Source: Mucilaginibacter sp. PAMC 26640 (lineage in GTDB: Bacteria > Bacteroidota > Bacteroidia > Sphingobacteriales > Sphingobacteriaceae). Taken from it: a DNA stretch of 64,000 bases. Of the stretch, positions 1-9,085 are shown piece after piece. Every line of letters begins with the position of its first letter. Position 1 is the stretch's first letter. The notes beneath the pieces are model-generated. The model ran no database searches. It was not told where the DNA came from and saw only the letters and a list, made by a program, of their open reading frames with translations. The DNA lies in contig CP014773.1 in assembly GCA_001596135.1 (NCBI GenBank), forward strand, positions 1,922,001 through 1,986,000. The letters are read 5' to 3'. The translations under genes were made by a program, and so were the position numbers.

Positions 1-126
1 CTGCGCGGTGAGTTGCAAAAGGCAACATCAGATGCCGACCAGGATATTTTGCTGAACCAGTATATGCATATGAAAAAGGTAGAAAAGACGATTTCTGATT
101 ATTTAGGGTCGGTGATATTAAAATAA
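1..126 (+). CDS. dnaG: C-terminal end of a protein, probably DNA primase DnaG (5' truncated by window)
   Basis: The first frame is open from base 1 and stops with TAA at 124-126, giving 41 residues that end in DYLGSVILK. The piece is charged and helical, with a pattern like MHMKKVEKTISDYLG. This resembles the extreme C-terminus of Bacteroidota DnaG, the helicase-binding region. The next gene starts at the base right after the stop, so the two are co-transcribed. The identity rests on a short tail and is tentative. That this is the end of a real gene is much surer. Confidence 0.5.
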   Translation: MRGELQKATSDADQDILLNQYMHMKKVEKTISDYLGSVILK

Positions 127-495
127 ATGGCAAGCCACAACGATCTGGGCCGACATGGTGAAGCATTAGCCAAAGCCCATCTGGAAGCCAACGGCTACGA
201 AATAATGGACGAGAACTGGGTGCATGGCAAAGCTGAAATTGATCTGATTGCCTATAAAGACAAAATAATTATCTTCACCGAAGTTAAAACGCGTACAGGT
301 ACCGGCTTTGGCATGCCCGAGGATTTTGTTGACGCCCGTAAGCAGCGTTTATTGGCAGATGCAGCCGATGAGTATATTTATTTGATGAACCACCAGGGCG
401 AAGTGCGTTTTGATATAATATCTGTGCTGTTTGACCGTAATAACAACTATAACTTAAAACATATTGAAGATGCCTTTTGGCCATCTGCTACTTAA
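127..495 (+). CDS. YraN / UPF0102 family protein, PD-(D/E)XK nuclease-like fold
   Basis: A 122-residue protein of the usual YraN length. It begins with the family's helix (LGRHGEALAKAHLEANGYEI), then shows E37-x-D39 and the E52-V-K54 strand motif (FTEVKTR), and later RFDIISV at 94-100. These are the positions of the restriction-endonuclease-like fold (PF02021). The family has a predicted nuclease core, but its substrate is not settled. The ATG follows the preceding stop codon directly. The 3' end nearly touches the next gene, whose likely start is two bases past this stop. Confidence 0.9.
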   Translation: MASHNDLGRHGEALAKAHLEANGYEIMDENWVHGKAEIDLIAYKDKIIIFTEVKTRTGTGFGMPEDFVDARKQRLLADAADEYIYLMNHQGEVRFDIISVLFDRNNNYNLKHIEDAFWPSAT

Positions 496-496
496 C

Positions 497-1570
497 ATGA
501 ATAAAAGATTAATATACCTGGCCGCCGCTGCCCTGCTTGTAATAGGCTACAATGGCTGTAAAGATAATAAAACCGATACCGCTGCTGATATTACCATGAG
601 CCCCGAAGCCGGTACCACTTACAAAGCAGGTGAATCGGTTAGTATTAAGGTAAATTTTCCTGCCGATGCCAAAACTGATTCTGTGGTGTATATGCTGGAT
701 GCTGCCAAAATCACAGTAGCGAAAGATCTTAGCCCGGTCACCCTTAAAACGGATACCCTGGCACTAGGTGCAAGGGTGATCACTGCAAAAGTTTACCAGG
801 CGGGCAAAAGTCAGGATGTCAGCACCAATATCGTTTTGCTTGCTGCTAAGGCACCCGAAGAATTAACTTTTAAGGTGGAGAAAGTATTCCCGCATGATAC
901 CACATCTTACACCGAAGGGCTGCTTTACCAGGATGGTGTTTTTTACGAGAGCGATGGCGGCCGGGTGGCTGAAGGTAACGGGCAATCAAGCATCCGTAAG
1001 GTTAACCCGCTAACGGGAAAGCCTATTATTAAAAAAGATATCGACCCAAAAATCTTTGCCGAAGGTATTTCGGTAGTAGGCGATAAGCTGGTGCAATTGA
1101 CCTACACCGAAAAGATCGGCTACGTGTATGATAAAAAAACGCTGAATCTGTTGAGCACTTTCAATAACAACGTGGGTATAGAAGGCTGGGGGATGACCTT
1201 TGATGGCAAAAAGCTTTATATGGATGATAAAACCAACCGCATTTTCTTTTTAGATAAGGATAACTACCGGCAAATTGGCTTCATTGATGTTTATGATGAT
1301 AAAGGGCCTATAAACGAAGTGAACGAACTGGAAATGATCGATGGCAAGCTCTACGCTAACGTATACACCAAAGATGATATATTGGTTATTGATCCTAAAA
1401 CCGGTGCTGTTTTGCAAAAGATAGATATGGCATCGTTATACCCGGTATCGCAAAGAAATAAAAATGCCGATGTACTCAACGGCATAGCCTACGACAAAGC
1501 CACCAACCGCATATTTGTTACCGGCAAAAAATGGGATAAGTTATTCCAGGTAAAATTTGTGAAGAAATAG
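497..1570 (+). CDS. Glutaminyl-peptide cyclotransferase (plant/bacterial beta-propeller type), lipoprotein
   Basis: Predicted to convert N-terminal glutamine to pyroglutamate outside the cytoplasmic membrane. The frame is open from 464, but the ATG at 497 gives a clean lipoprotein signal (MNKRLIYLAAAALLVIGYNGC), so I use that start (357 residues). A region of about 100 residues follows that looks like an Ig-like fold. The C-terminal 240 residues carry beta-propeller cyclase blocks (PF05096): DTTSYTEGLLYQDGVFYESDG, GWGMTFDGKKLYMDD, NELEMIDGKLYANVY and DVLNGIAYD. The usual TQGL reads TEGL here. The family call is firm and the substrate is unknown. Confidence 0.88.
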   Translation: MNKRLIYLAAAALLVIGYNGCKDNKTDTAADITMSPEAGTTYKAGESVSIKVNFPADAKTDSVVYMLDAAKITVAKDLSPVTLKTDTLALGARVITAKVYQAGKSQDVSTNIVLLAAKAPEELTFKVEKVFPHDTTSYTEGLLYQDGVFYESDGGRVAEGNGQSSIRKVNPLTGKPIIKKDIDPKIFAEGISVVGDKLVQLTYTEKIGYVYDKKTLNLLSTFNNNVGIEGWGMTFDGKKLYMDDKTNRIFFLDKDNYRQIGFIDVYDDKGPINEVNELEMIDGKLYANVYTKDDILVIDPKTGAVLQKIDMASLYPVSQRNKNADVLNGIAYDKATNRIFVTGKKWDKLFQVKFVKK

Positions 1571-1601
1571 ATTAGCCAGAAATGGCCCAGGTAAATGGAA
1601 T

Positions 1602-2465
1602 TTAACGCTGAACCAGGTCATCCGGCCCGGCAAGTAAACGTTCATCACCGGGGGCTATAATAATATTCCAGCGCTTACGATTTAAAATAAATACGCCTAC
1701 AGCAATTGCTAAGTAAATGATGCTCAACATTGCCCAGGACTGTTCTACCGCCATGGTATCCTCAGTGCCAACCCGCGCTTCAAAAAAAGCCTGCGGAAAA
1801 TCTACGCAAGCATGCGCTATTGCTAATACAAAAACGTTGCCTCCAACGCGATCCCAAAGCCAGGTGAATATTACCGATAGCGCCAAAACGGCAATTAGAA
1901 ACGGTATTAAGACCCGGTAGCCGCTAAAAAATAAAGGCACGTGCCAAAGAGCCCAAACAAAAAAAGTCAGCAGGGTTGCCTTGAGGATGGATCTTCCCTG
2001 TGCAAGTCTTGGCAGCAGAAATCCGCGCCAGCCCAGTTCCTCGCCAATGCCTATAACTATTAACGCTGCCACAAAATGCATTACCAACAAAAGAGGGCTG
2101 GCCGCTGTTACGAAGGCAACTAATTCTTGTATCTTAAATCCCCCTGCCACGAATGCGATAGCCGTAACAACTACCCCCGTTACGGGTAATGCTATCCACC
2201 ATATGATGTGAATGGTGTACGGTTTTAGTTTAGCTAATAGCGTATCCACACCTGTTTTTCCAGTTGTGATATAGGTAATAATGATAGCAGATATTGCAGG
2301 GCCGTATACAACTAAAATTTTGGAATAGTAACCCAAACCCAACTCCGAATCTTTAAAAAGTTCATTCAGGACAAAAAGCTTTAACGGAAATCCTATCAAC
2401 AAAGAAATGACAAACGTTAAACCGATAAAACAGGAAATAGGGCGTTTTAGGATTAGGGATCTCAA
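1602..2465 (-). CDS. CPBP family intramembrane metalloprotease (CAAX protease / bacteriocin-processing type)
   Basis: A 287-residue polytopic membrane protein with about seven hydrophobic segments. The three family motifs are present: E142-E143-x3-R147 (GEELGWRGFLLPRL), the second motif with H175 (FFVWALWHVPLF), and H218 near the end (AHACVDF). These are the Glu and His residues of the ABI/CPBP glutamic-type protease site (PF02517). Substrates of such stand-alone bacterial members are mostly unknown. It converges with the cyclotransferase gene (31 bases between stops) and has no operon partner. Confidence 0.9.
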   Translation of the reverse strand: MRSLILKRPISCFIGLTFVISLLIGFPLKLFVLNELFKDSELGLGYYSKILVVYGPAISAIIITYITTGKTGVDTLLAKLKPYTIHIIWWIALPVTGVVVTAIAFVAGGFKIQELVAFVTAASPLLLVMHFVAALIVIGIGEELGWRGFLLPRLAQGRSILKATLLTFFVWALWHVPLFFSGYRVLIPFLIAVLALSVIFTWLWDRVGGNVFVLAIAHACVDFPQAFFEARVGTEDTMAVEQSWAMLSIIYLAIAVGVFILNRKRWNIIIAPGDERLLAGPDDLVQR

Positions 2466-2664
2466 ACCGTACCGTAGTTTAAATTAGAAGACTAATTACG
2501 GGATTTATCACTGTATTTAGCAACATTGTTATTCACAAATCTAAAGTGCGCAGGTAATAGCCGGGCAAAGCCCTTGGCGGACGAGGATCTCTTTACAAAT
2601 TAGATAATGGCGTTTAAGCTTTACTATACTCGGAAAAAGCTGATTTCATGCAGCAAGGTATAGA

Positions 2665-2730
2665 GTTCGCGGCTTGTTCGGGCTTGTTCGGGCATGTTCG
2701 GGCTGCTCGCGTCAGGCAATAGCCGCGAAC
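2665..2730. repeat. 10-base tandem repeats enclosed by a 10-base inverted repeat
   Basis: At 2671-2710 the unit GGCTTGTTCG occurs twice exactly, then as GGCATGTTCG and a diverged GGCTGCTCGC. The array lies inside a perfect inverted repeat: GTTCGCGGCT at 2665-2674 and AGCCGCGAAC at 2721-2730. The element ends ten bases past the stop of the GlxA-type gene, so it could fold in that gene's 3' UTR. No T-run follows in either direction, so it is not a classical terminator. It is part of a gene-free stretch from 2466 to 2739, and I see nothing else there. Confidence 0.6.
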
Positions 2731-2739
2731 ACAAACAAC

Positions 2740-3711
2740 TTAGGCCACGTTATTATACTTATTCCGGTACGCCATTGGCGATACCCCCGTTATTTTTTTA
2801 AACACCGTACGGAACGCTTTGGTGTCGGTGTATCCAACCTCGTACATTACTTCATTAACATTTTTACGGCTGCTCTCCAGGTGCTTTTTAGCGGCCTCTA
2901 TCTTAACCCGCTGAATGTATTCTACAGGGGTATTATTTGTTGCTTTTTTAAACCTGCGCTCAAAATGGCGTTTACCAATGGCATACTTATCGGCCAGTAA
3001 TTTTATAGAAATGCGCCCGGCAATATTGGCTTCTATAAATTCCTGGGCTTTTTTAATCGGCTCATCTTCGTGGGTTTTTTGTCCGTTGAACATAATAAAA
3101 GGCGACTGGCTTTTCCGGTCAATGTCCAAAGCGAACATTTTGGCTGCCAGGATGCTCATATCGCGCCCGGCATGTTTTTCTACCAGGTATAAAAGCAAAT
3201 TCCAGTAGGAGGTTGCTCCTCCGCTGCTGTAAAGGCCCTGCTGTTCGGTAACAATACGGTCGTCCACTAACGTAACCCCGGGAAACATAGCACGAAACTG
3301 CTCTGCAAAACGCCAATGGGTACTGCACTCCTTACCGTTGAGCAGGCCGGTAGCGGCCAGCAGGAATGCGCCTACGCATAGGCTGGCAACTTCCGCGCCC
3401 CGGCCGTACTGTTGTATGATCCAGGGAATAAACTCCCGGTTCTTTTTGATAGATGCGGCCATATCGCCACCCATCGCCGGTATAATGATCAGGTCTGTTT
3501 TTGCCACGTCGTTTATCAGCCTATCGGTGTGCACAGAAAATAACCCGTTGTGTAGTTTTACGTCACCGTTAAGGCCGATGAGTTGCACCGTAAATATTGG
3601 AGGTTTGCCCGCGGCTGCCAAAAAATCATTAACACCGGTAAACATGATGCGGGGATCGGCTATACTTGCCAAAACGGCTTCGTTAGTAATTAATATGGAT
3701 ACATGTTTCAT
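2740..3711 (-). CDS. GlxA-type transcriptional regulator: DJ-1/PfpI domain plus AraC-type helix-turn-helix
   Basis: A 323-residue protein. Residues about 1-190 form a class I amidotransferase-like (DJ-1/PfpI) domain with the nucleophile-elbow Cys112 in ASLCVGAFLLAATG. Residues about 215-320 form an AraC-family DNA-binding domain (LADKYAIGKRHFERRFKKATNNTPVEYIQRVKIE, then VMYEVGYTDTKAFRTVFKKITGVSP). This architecture is the GlxA/FtrA group. Its effector is normally unknown, and nothing here identifies one. It is divergent from the RibD-like reductase at 3873, which is a possible target. Confidence 0.9.
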   Translation of the reverse strand: MKHVSILITNEAVLASIADPRIMFTGVNDFLAAAGKPPIFTVQLIGLNGDVKLHNGLFSVHTDRLINDVAKTDLIIIPAMGGDMAASIKKNREFIPWIIQQYGRGAEVASLCVGAFLLAATGLLNGKECSTHWRFAEQFRAMFPGVTLVDDRIVTEQQGLYSSGGATSYWNLLLYLVEKHAGRDMSILAAKMFALDIDRKSQSPFIMFNGQKTHEDEPIKKAQEFIEANIAGRISIKLLADKYAIGKRHFERRFKKATNNTPVEYIQRVKIEAAKKHLESSRKNVNEVMYEVGYTDTKAFRTVFKKITGVSPMAYRNKYNNVA

Positions 3712-3872
3712 TATCAGGCTTATTATTGGTTAACAGGATAAAGATACGATGCGGTAAATTACAAAATAAACGCAAAAAAATACAGGTCGCGACGGGCCTG
3801 TTAAAAGTCTTTTTTGCACGCCGGCGCAAACGCTTACCTTGGCCTATCTTTGATGGTAATAAAGCTACAGAA

Positions 3873-4436
3873 ATGAGGAAGATAAAATTGCAAATGCAAG
3901 TAAGCCTGGATGGATACGTTGCCGGCCCCAATGGTGAGATGGATTGGATGACCTGGGATTGGGACGAAGAACTTGTAAAGTATGTGGGCAGCATTACCGA
4001 GACTGTAGACTTAATCATACTTGGCCGGGTACTGGCTGAGGGATTTATACCCGTTTGGCAGGAGCGCATCGATGCCGGCGACACCGAGCCTTTTTCGCAG
4101 CAGATGGTTAGTATACCCAAAGTAGTTTTCAGTAAAACACTAACGCATAACCTGTGGGCCAATACTACACTGGCAACGGGAGATATTATTGAAGAGATTA
4201 CTCAATTAAAAAACCTGCCGGGTGGCGATATGATGGTTTATGGTGGTGCAGGTTTGGCTTCGGCTATGATCAAAAACAAACTGATAGATGAGTATTATAT
4301 TTTTGTGAACCCGGTGGTAATAGGAAAAGGAATGACCATTTATAATGATCTGAAAGAAAAGCTGAGCCTGGAACTAATCGCCGCCAGATCCTTCTCTTGC
4401 GGAATCAATGTACTGGCTTACCGCCCGGCTAAATAA
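3873..4436 (+). CDS. Dihydrofolate reductase family protein (RibD C-terminal-like)
   Basis: The frame is open from 3726, but the family N-terminus (MRKIKLQMQVSLDGYVAGPNGEMDWM) begins at the ATG at 3873, giving 187 residues. It has the RibD_C/DHFR-like fold (PF01872), with the substrate-side strand at the start, GDMMVYGGAGLASAMIKNKLIDEYYIFVNPVVIGKGM near residues 120-160, and a usual total length. These stand-alone proteins are predicted NAD(P)H reductases of unknown substrate. A TATCTTTG element lies at 3845-3852, upstream of this start and downstream of the longer one, which supports the shorter start. Confidence 0.88.
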   Translation: MRKIKLQMQVSLDGYVAGPNGEMDWMTWDWDEELVKYVGSITETVDLIILGRVLAEGFIPVWQERIDAGDTEPFSQQMVSIPKVVFSKTLTHNLWANTTLATGDIIEEITQLKNLPGGDMMVYGGAGLASAMIKNKLIDEYYIFVNPVVIGKGMTIYNDLKEKLSLELIAARSFSCGINVLAYRPAK

Positions 4437-4617
4437 TGACAGCAGTTGTTTAAGATTACAGTATGCACAGATGTGACCCTGAACGTGTAGTAGCTCTCCC
4501 TATGGGCGAGACCGGCGGGTATTAAGTTTGCCGCCGCCGTGGTACTATTGAATTAAAGACGGCTTGCGGTTGTAGCCAAAAGTTTGTACGTTTATAAGGT
4601 AAACCTAACTCTTCCTC

Positions 4618-4998
4618 ATGTTTATCAATCCATTCGTATTTTACGGCCGCATCAGGCGCAAGGAATACGCCCTTAGTCTATTAATTTTTGGCATTTTATT
4701 GCTGATAACTGGCGTGCAGGGCGGGGACGACAGGCATAGCTTTTACTACATCCTTTTTTTGCCTATATTTTGGTTCCGTTTTGCACAAGGGGCCAAACGT
4801 TGCCATGATCTGGGGAGTAGCGGCTGGTGGCAGTTGATCCCTTTTTATAATATTTGGCTAATATTTGCAGACGGTGAAACTGGCAGGAACCAATACGGGG
4901 ACAATCCTAAAGACGATCAATATCCCAACTATCCCGAAAATTTCCAGAAAAATCAAATAGATCCGGATAAAATAAATACCCCGCCTGCCCAGAAATAG
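4618..4998 (+). CDS. DUF805 family membrane protein (first of a tandem pair)
   Basis: A 126-residue inner-membrane protein. The N-terminal box FYGRIRRKEYALSLL, the central FAQGAKRCHDLGSSGWWQLIPFYNIWLIFADG and the tail GDNPK are the DUF805 (PF05656) signatures. It has about three to four hydrophobic segments and an acidic, hydrophilic C-terminus. The family has no proven function. The 180 bases before it hold no gene that I can recognise. The next gene is a paralogue. Confidence 0.9.
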   Translation: MFINPFVFYGRIRRKEYALSLLIFGILLLITGVQGGDDRHSFYYILFLPIFWFRFAQGAKRCHDLGSSGWWQLIPFYNIWLIFADGETGRNQYGDNPKDDQYPNYPENFQKNQIDPDKINTPPAQK

Positions 4999-5106
4999 CT
5001 TTGTGTACTATACCTGTTTCGTTTAAATTTTCACGTTAATTGTTTGATTGATATTGCAATAGATAACTGCAGTTAGTAATTTAGGTGCACCTTTGTCTGA
5101 ACAATT

Positions 5107-5469
5107 ATGTTTAAGTCTCCATTTTCATTTGCCGGCCGTATCAGGCGAACGGAGTATGTTTTAAGTGCCTTGGGTTATCCGCTAATTTATTACTTTGTTT
5201 GGGGGATGGATGAGGGGCGCGGGGGCGATCTTCTTGCGCTAATACTCGTTATACCAATCTTATGGTTTGCGTTAGCGCAAGGTGCCAGGCGCTGCCACGA
5301 TATTGGCAAAAGCGGCTGGTTGCAGATGATCCCGTTTTACCTATTTTGGCTGCTGCTTAAAAGCGGCTATCCTGGCCCTAACAACTTTGGAGACGACCCT
5401 AAGGAAATGCCTTTTGTTAACAACGAGGATAATTTTGATTTTCGCAACCCCACTGGCAGCGGGCTGTAA
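5107..5469 (+). CDS. DUF805 family membrane protein (second of a tandem pair)
   Basis: A 120-residue paralogue of the preceding gene with the same order of motifs: FAGRIRRTEYVLSAL, ALAQGARRCHDIGKSGWLQMIPFYLFWLLL and GDDPKEM. The two have diverged most in the second hydrophobic segment and the tail, which suggests an old tandem duplication. The 108 bases between them contain a near-promoter element (CACCTTTG, 5088-5095), so separate transcription is possible but not shown. Function unknown. Confidence 0.9.
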   Translation: MFKSPFSFAGRIRRTEYVLSALGYPLIYYFVWGMDEGRGGDLLALILVIPILWFALAQGARRCHDIGKSGWLQMIPFYLFWLLLKSGYPGPNNFGDDPKEMPFVNNEDNFDFRNPTGSGL

Positions 5470-5527
5470 ATAGCGATGGGCGATTCGCAATGCAAATCGC
5501 CCACCGTTAATATATTAGTTGATCAAA

Positions 5528-7204
<1,677 letters not shown>

Positions 7205-7456
7205 TTAATTAAGCCGCTATAAATTAAAATGAAATTATGACTTAAAGGTTTTATTTAGTGTGTTTTAAACAGCATGATTTCCCAGGCGAATATTAGCGTG
7301 CTTAGTGTTTAATCTACACATTTGCGATTGCCATATTTGCAATATATTTTACAAATGGCTTACAAATTCAAAATCACTATTTATTATATTTGTTGAGGTG
7401 GTAAATAAATAGGTTGTTTGCTATCAAATTATTAATCTACTTTAAACACTGGTTTT

Positions 7457-7894
7457 ATGTTCGAAAAACTTTTTTTGCTCGTAAAAAATAACGCTCAGGA
7501 AGCCGTTATCAACAACCCTTCAATAGCTGTAAATTATCAGGAAGCGGTAATGAATGATGCTTCGAGTTCGATTATTGAAGTATTAAAAGGACAGATGGAA
7601 ACAGGTAAATTTAAAGAGTTGGTAAAATATTTTCAGTTTGCCGGAATTTATAACAACCCGCTCATAGCTGCTGCGGTTAAAAAGTTTGCCGTTAAACTGG
7701 AGAACTATTATGGAATGGATTCTGCAATTGCTTTGAAAACCTCAAACCAACTGATTCCGCCGGTGATGCAGGAAATGATTAAACAATCAAAAAATGAGCC
7801 TACAAAAGAGTTTGCTTTAGATAAACTGCTATCCAAACTAAGTGGCAACATGGCTAACATGACGCTGCTGCTTACCCAAATTAAAGTAGCTTAA
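7457..7894 (+). CDS. Hypothetical alpha-helical protein (145 aa)
   Basis: I do not recognise this family with confidence. The protein has no signal peptide and looks all-helical, with a run reading NNPLIAAAVKKFAVKLENYYGMDSA followed by LIPPVMQEMIKQ and a C-terminal LDKLLSKLSG. The latter part recalls the short helices of the YidB/DUF937-like and VcgC/VcgE-like proteins, but the match is weak. A TATATTTG -7-like element lies at 7385-7392, without a good upstream TTG. A strong hairpin follows at 7931. It is probably a real cytosolic protein because it has good coding character and its own terminator. Confidence 0.7.
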   Translation: MFEKLFLLVKNNAQEAVINNPSIAVNYQEAVMNDASSSIIEVLKGQMETGKFKELVKYFQFAGIYNNPLIAAAVKKFAVKLENYYGMDSAIALKTSNQLIPPVMQEMIKQSKNEPTKEFALDKLLSKLSGNMANMTLLLTQIKVA

Positions 7895-7930
7895 ACAGAT
7901 TTTAGCAGTTTAAAAGGATATAAGAGTTGG

Positions 7931-7960
7931 AAAGTTGAAAAGATCTTTTCAACTTTTTTG
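7931..7960. terminator. Bidirectional Rho-independent terminator
   Basis: A perfect palindrome at 7931-7956, with 11-base arms around GATC, followed by a T-run on the + strand and preceded by an A-rich start that gives Ts on the other strand. It sits between convergent genes ending at 7894 and 7968, so it can serve both. Confidence 0.85.
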
Positions 7961-7967
7961 TTTTAAG

Positions 7968-8552
7968 TTAAAGCCTGATCAGCATTCCAACCTTGCTGCC
8001 ATCAAAGGTAACCGGGTTGCGCTCCAGGAAATTTCTCAATTTGCTGCCATTGCTATGATGCGTTCCATACATAGTGGCGTCAAACAAAAGCAGGAAGGCG
8101 CCCTGTAAAATAACAGCCTTGCCGTAGCCTTTTAATTTATCGTTAGTATGCGTATCTCCCCGGTGATTTAAATAGATGCCGGTGCCGATATAGGCCACAT
8201 CCAGCCCGGCATTGATCAGGAAAATCTTCTGAATTTTTTTTTGCTCTTTAAGCGTTTCTCCTGCTGTGTAATTTTTATCCTTTCCATTTTGCGCTCCGGT
8301 ATAGCCTAAAACAGCTGCCCCAATGTTGGCAATTCCCCAAAAAGTGTTCATTTGATAAAAGTATTTAGTTTGACCACTACTGCTTGCCCAGCCAATGCCC
8401 CCGGCTACCGTGTTGGCAATACCCCAACTGCCTAAAACCTTCATACCGGTTGTGGTGATGTGATAACGTTGCTGATTGTAGTACCGCAGGGAATCCTGTG
8501 CGGAGGCTTTGTAGGTTATGATCAGTAGCAAAGCAAGTAATAACTTTTTCAT
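7968..8552 (-). CDS. Hypothetical exported protein with hydrophobic helices (194 aa)
   Basis: It begins with a clear signal peptide (MKKLLLALLLIITYKASAQ, cleavage after A-x-A). The mature part contains three glycine- and alanine-rich hydrophobic stretches (for example GSWGIANTVAGGIGWA, NTFWGIANIGAAVLGY and KAVILQGAFLLLFDATMYG), so it is likely membrane-embedded or a small periplasmic helical protein. I do not recognise its function. An 18-base palindrome (8623-8640) lies about 70 bases upstream of its start and could be an operator. Confidence 0.65.
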   Translation of the reverse strand: MKKLLLALLLIITYKASAQDSLRYYNQQRYHITTTGMKVLGSWGIANTVAGGIGWASSSGQTKYFYQMNTFWGIANIGAAVLGYTGAQNGKDKNYTAGETLKEQKKIQKIFLINAGLDVAYIGTGIYLNHRGDTHTNDKLKGYGKAVILQGAFLLLFDATMYGTHHSNGSKLRNFLERNPVTFDGSKVGMLIRL

Positions 8553-8622
8553 GGCAAGGAGTTGATAGGGTAATATACGGGATGTAACATCAACGGGTTG
8601 TTATTGTTATCAGGAAAATCAA

Positions 8623-8665
8623 CCTAAATCCGGATTTAGGCCAAGCCACTGTAATGGGATTTAGG
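8623..8665. promoter_or_regulatory. Perfect 18-base palindrome plus an extra half-site, possible operator
   Basis: CCTAAATCCGGATTTAGG at 8623-8640 is a perfect palindrome, and the half-site GGATTTAGG recurs at 8657-8665. It lies upstream of the gene starting at 8552 on the minus strand and about 440 bases before prfB. Palindromes of this size are typical of dimeric regulators, but no regulator is identified. The rest of the gene-free stretch from 8553 to 9085 holds two 10-base direct repeats (CGTGTTAAGT at 8925-8934, CGTGTTAACC at 8935-8944) and a near-perfect inverted repeat of 11 bases (8980-8990 with 9052-9062). Confidence 0.4.
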
Positions 8666-9047
8666 TGGTTCAACTGGGAGGGTTGGATTAAATGTAAAAG
8701 ATGGGTACCATACAATTTTTAAATCGGCAGCTATCATCCGGGTAGAACGACTGAAACACTTCCTGCTCCGTGGATATCTTTCCAGTCTGGCGGTTGCGTG
8801 AGCCATCTATATGGAGAACTCAGGCATTGACCACTAGGGTTTGTTGGTGGAAGGTTAACATCGCTTATTTGAAAAATTTATAGAACATTGATATTTAAAT
8901 TATTGACTTAGGCTAACATGGACTCGTGTTAAGTCGTGTTAACCCTTTATTGTTTAATTGCGGGCAAACGGGGCGTTTGGGTCAGGGTGGCGAACACATT
9001 GTTTACATAATTAGCAGGGTTAAAATCTGTATTCAACTTGTTTTAAC

Positions 9048-9081
9048 TTGTCCACCCTGTCCTAACTTTATTATATATTTG
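9048..9081 (+). promoter_or_regulatory. Bacteroidota-type promoter of prfB, very close to the start codon
   Basis: TTG at 9048-9050, a 23-base spacer, then TATATTTG at 9074-9081, which matches the TAnnTTTG -7 consensus of this phylum. The prfB ATG is at 9086-9088. If transcription begins a few bases after the -7 box, the mRNA has almost no 5' leader. Confidence 0.5.
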
Positions 9082-9085
9082 CTGT

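Noticed and set aside
2671..2710. CRISPR-like repeat array
   Set aside because: The units are 10 bases long and directly joined without spacers, and no cas gene is near.
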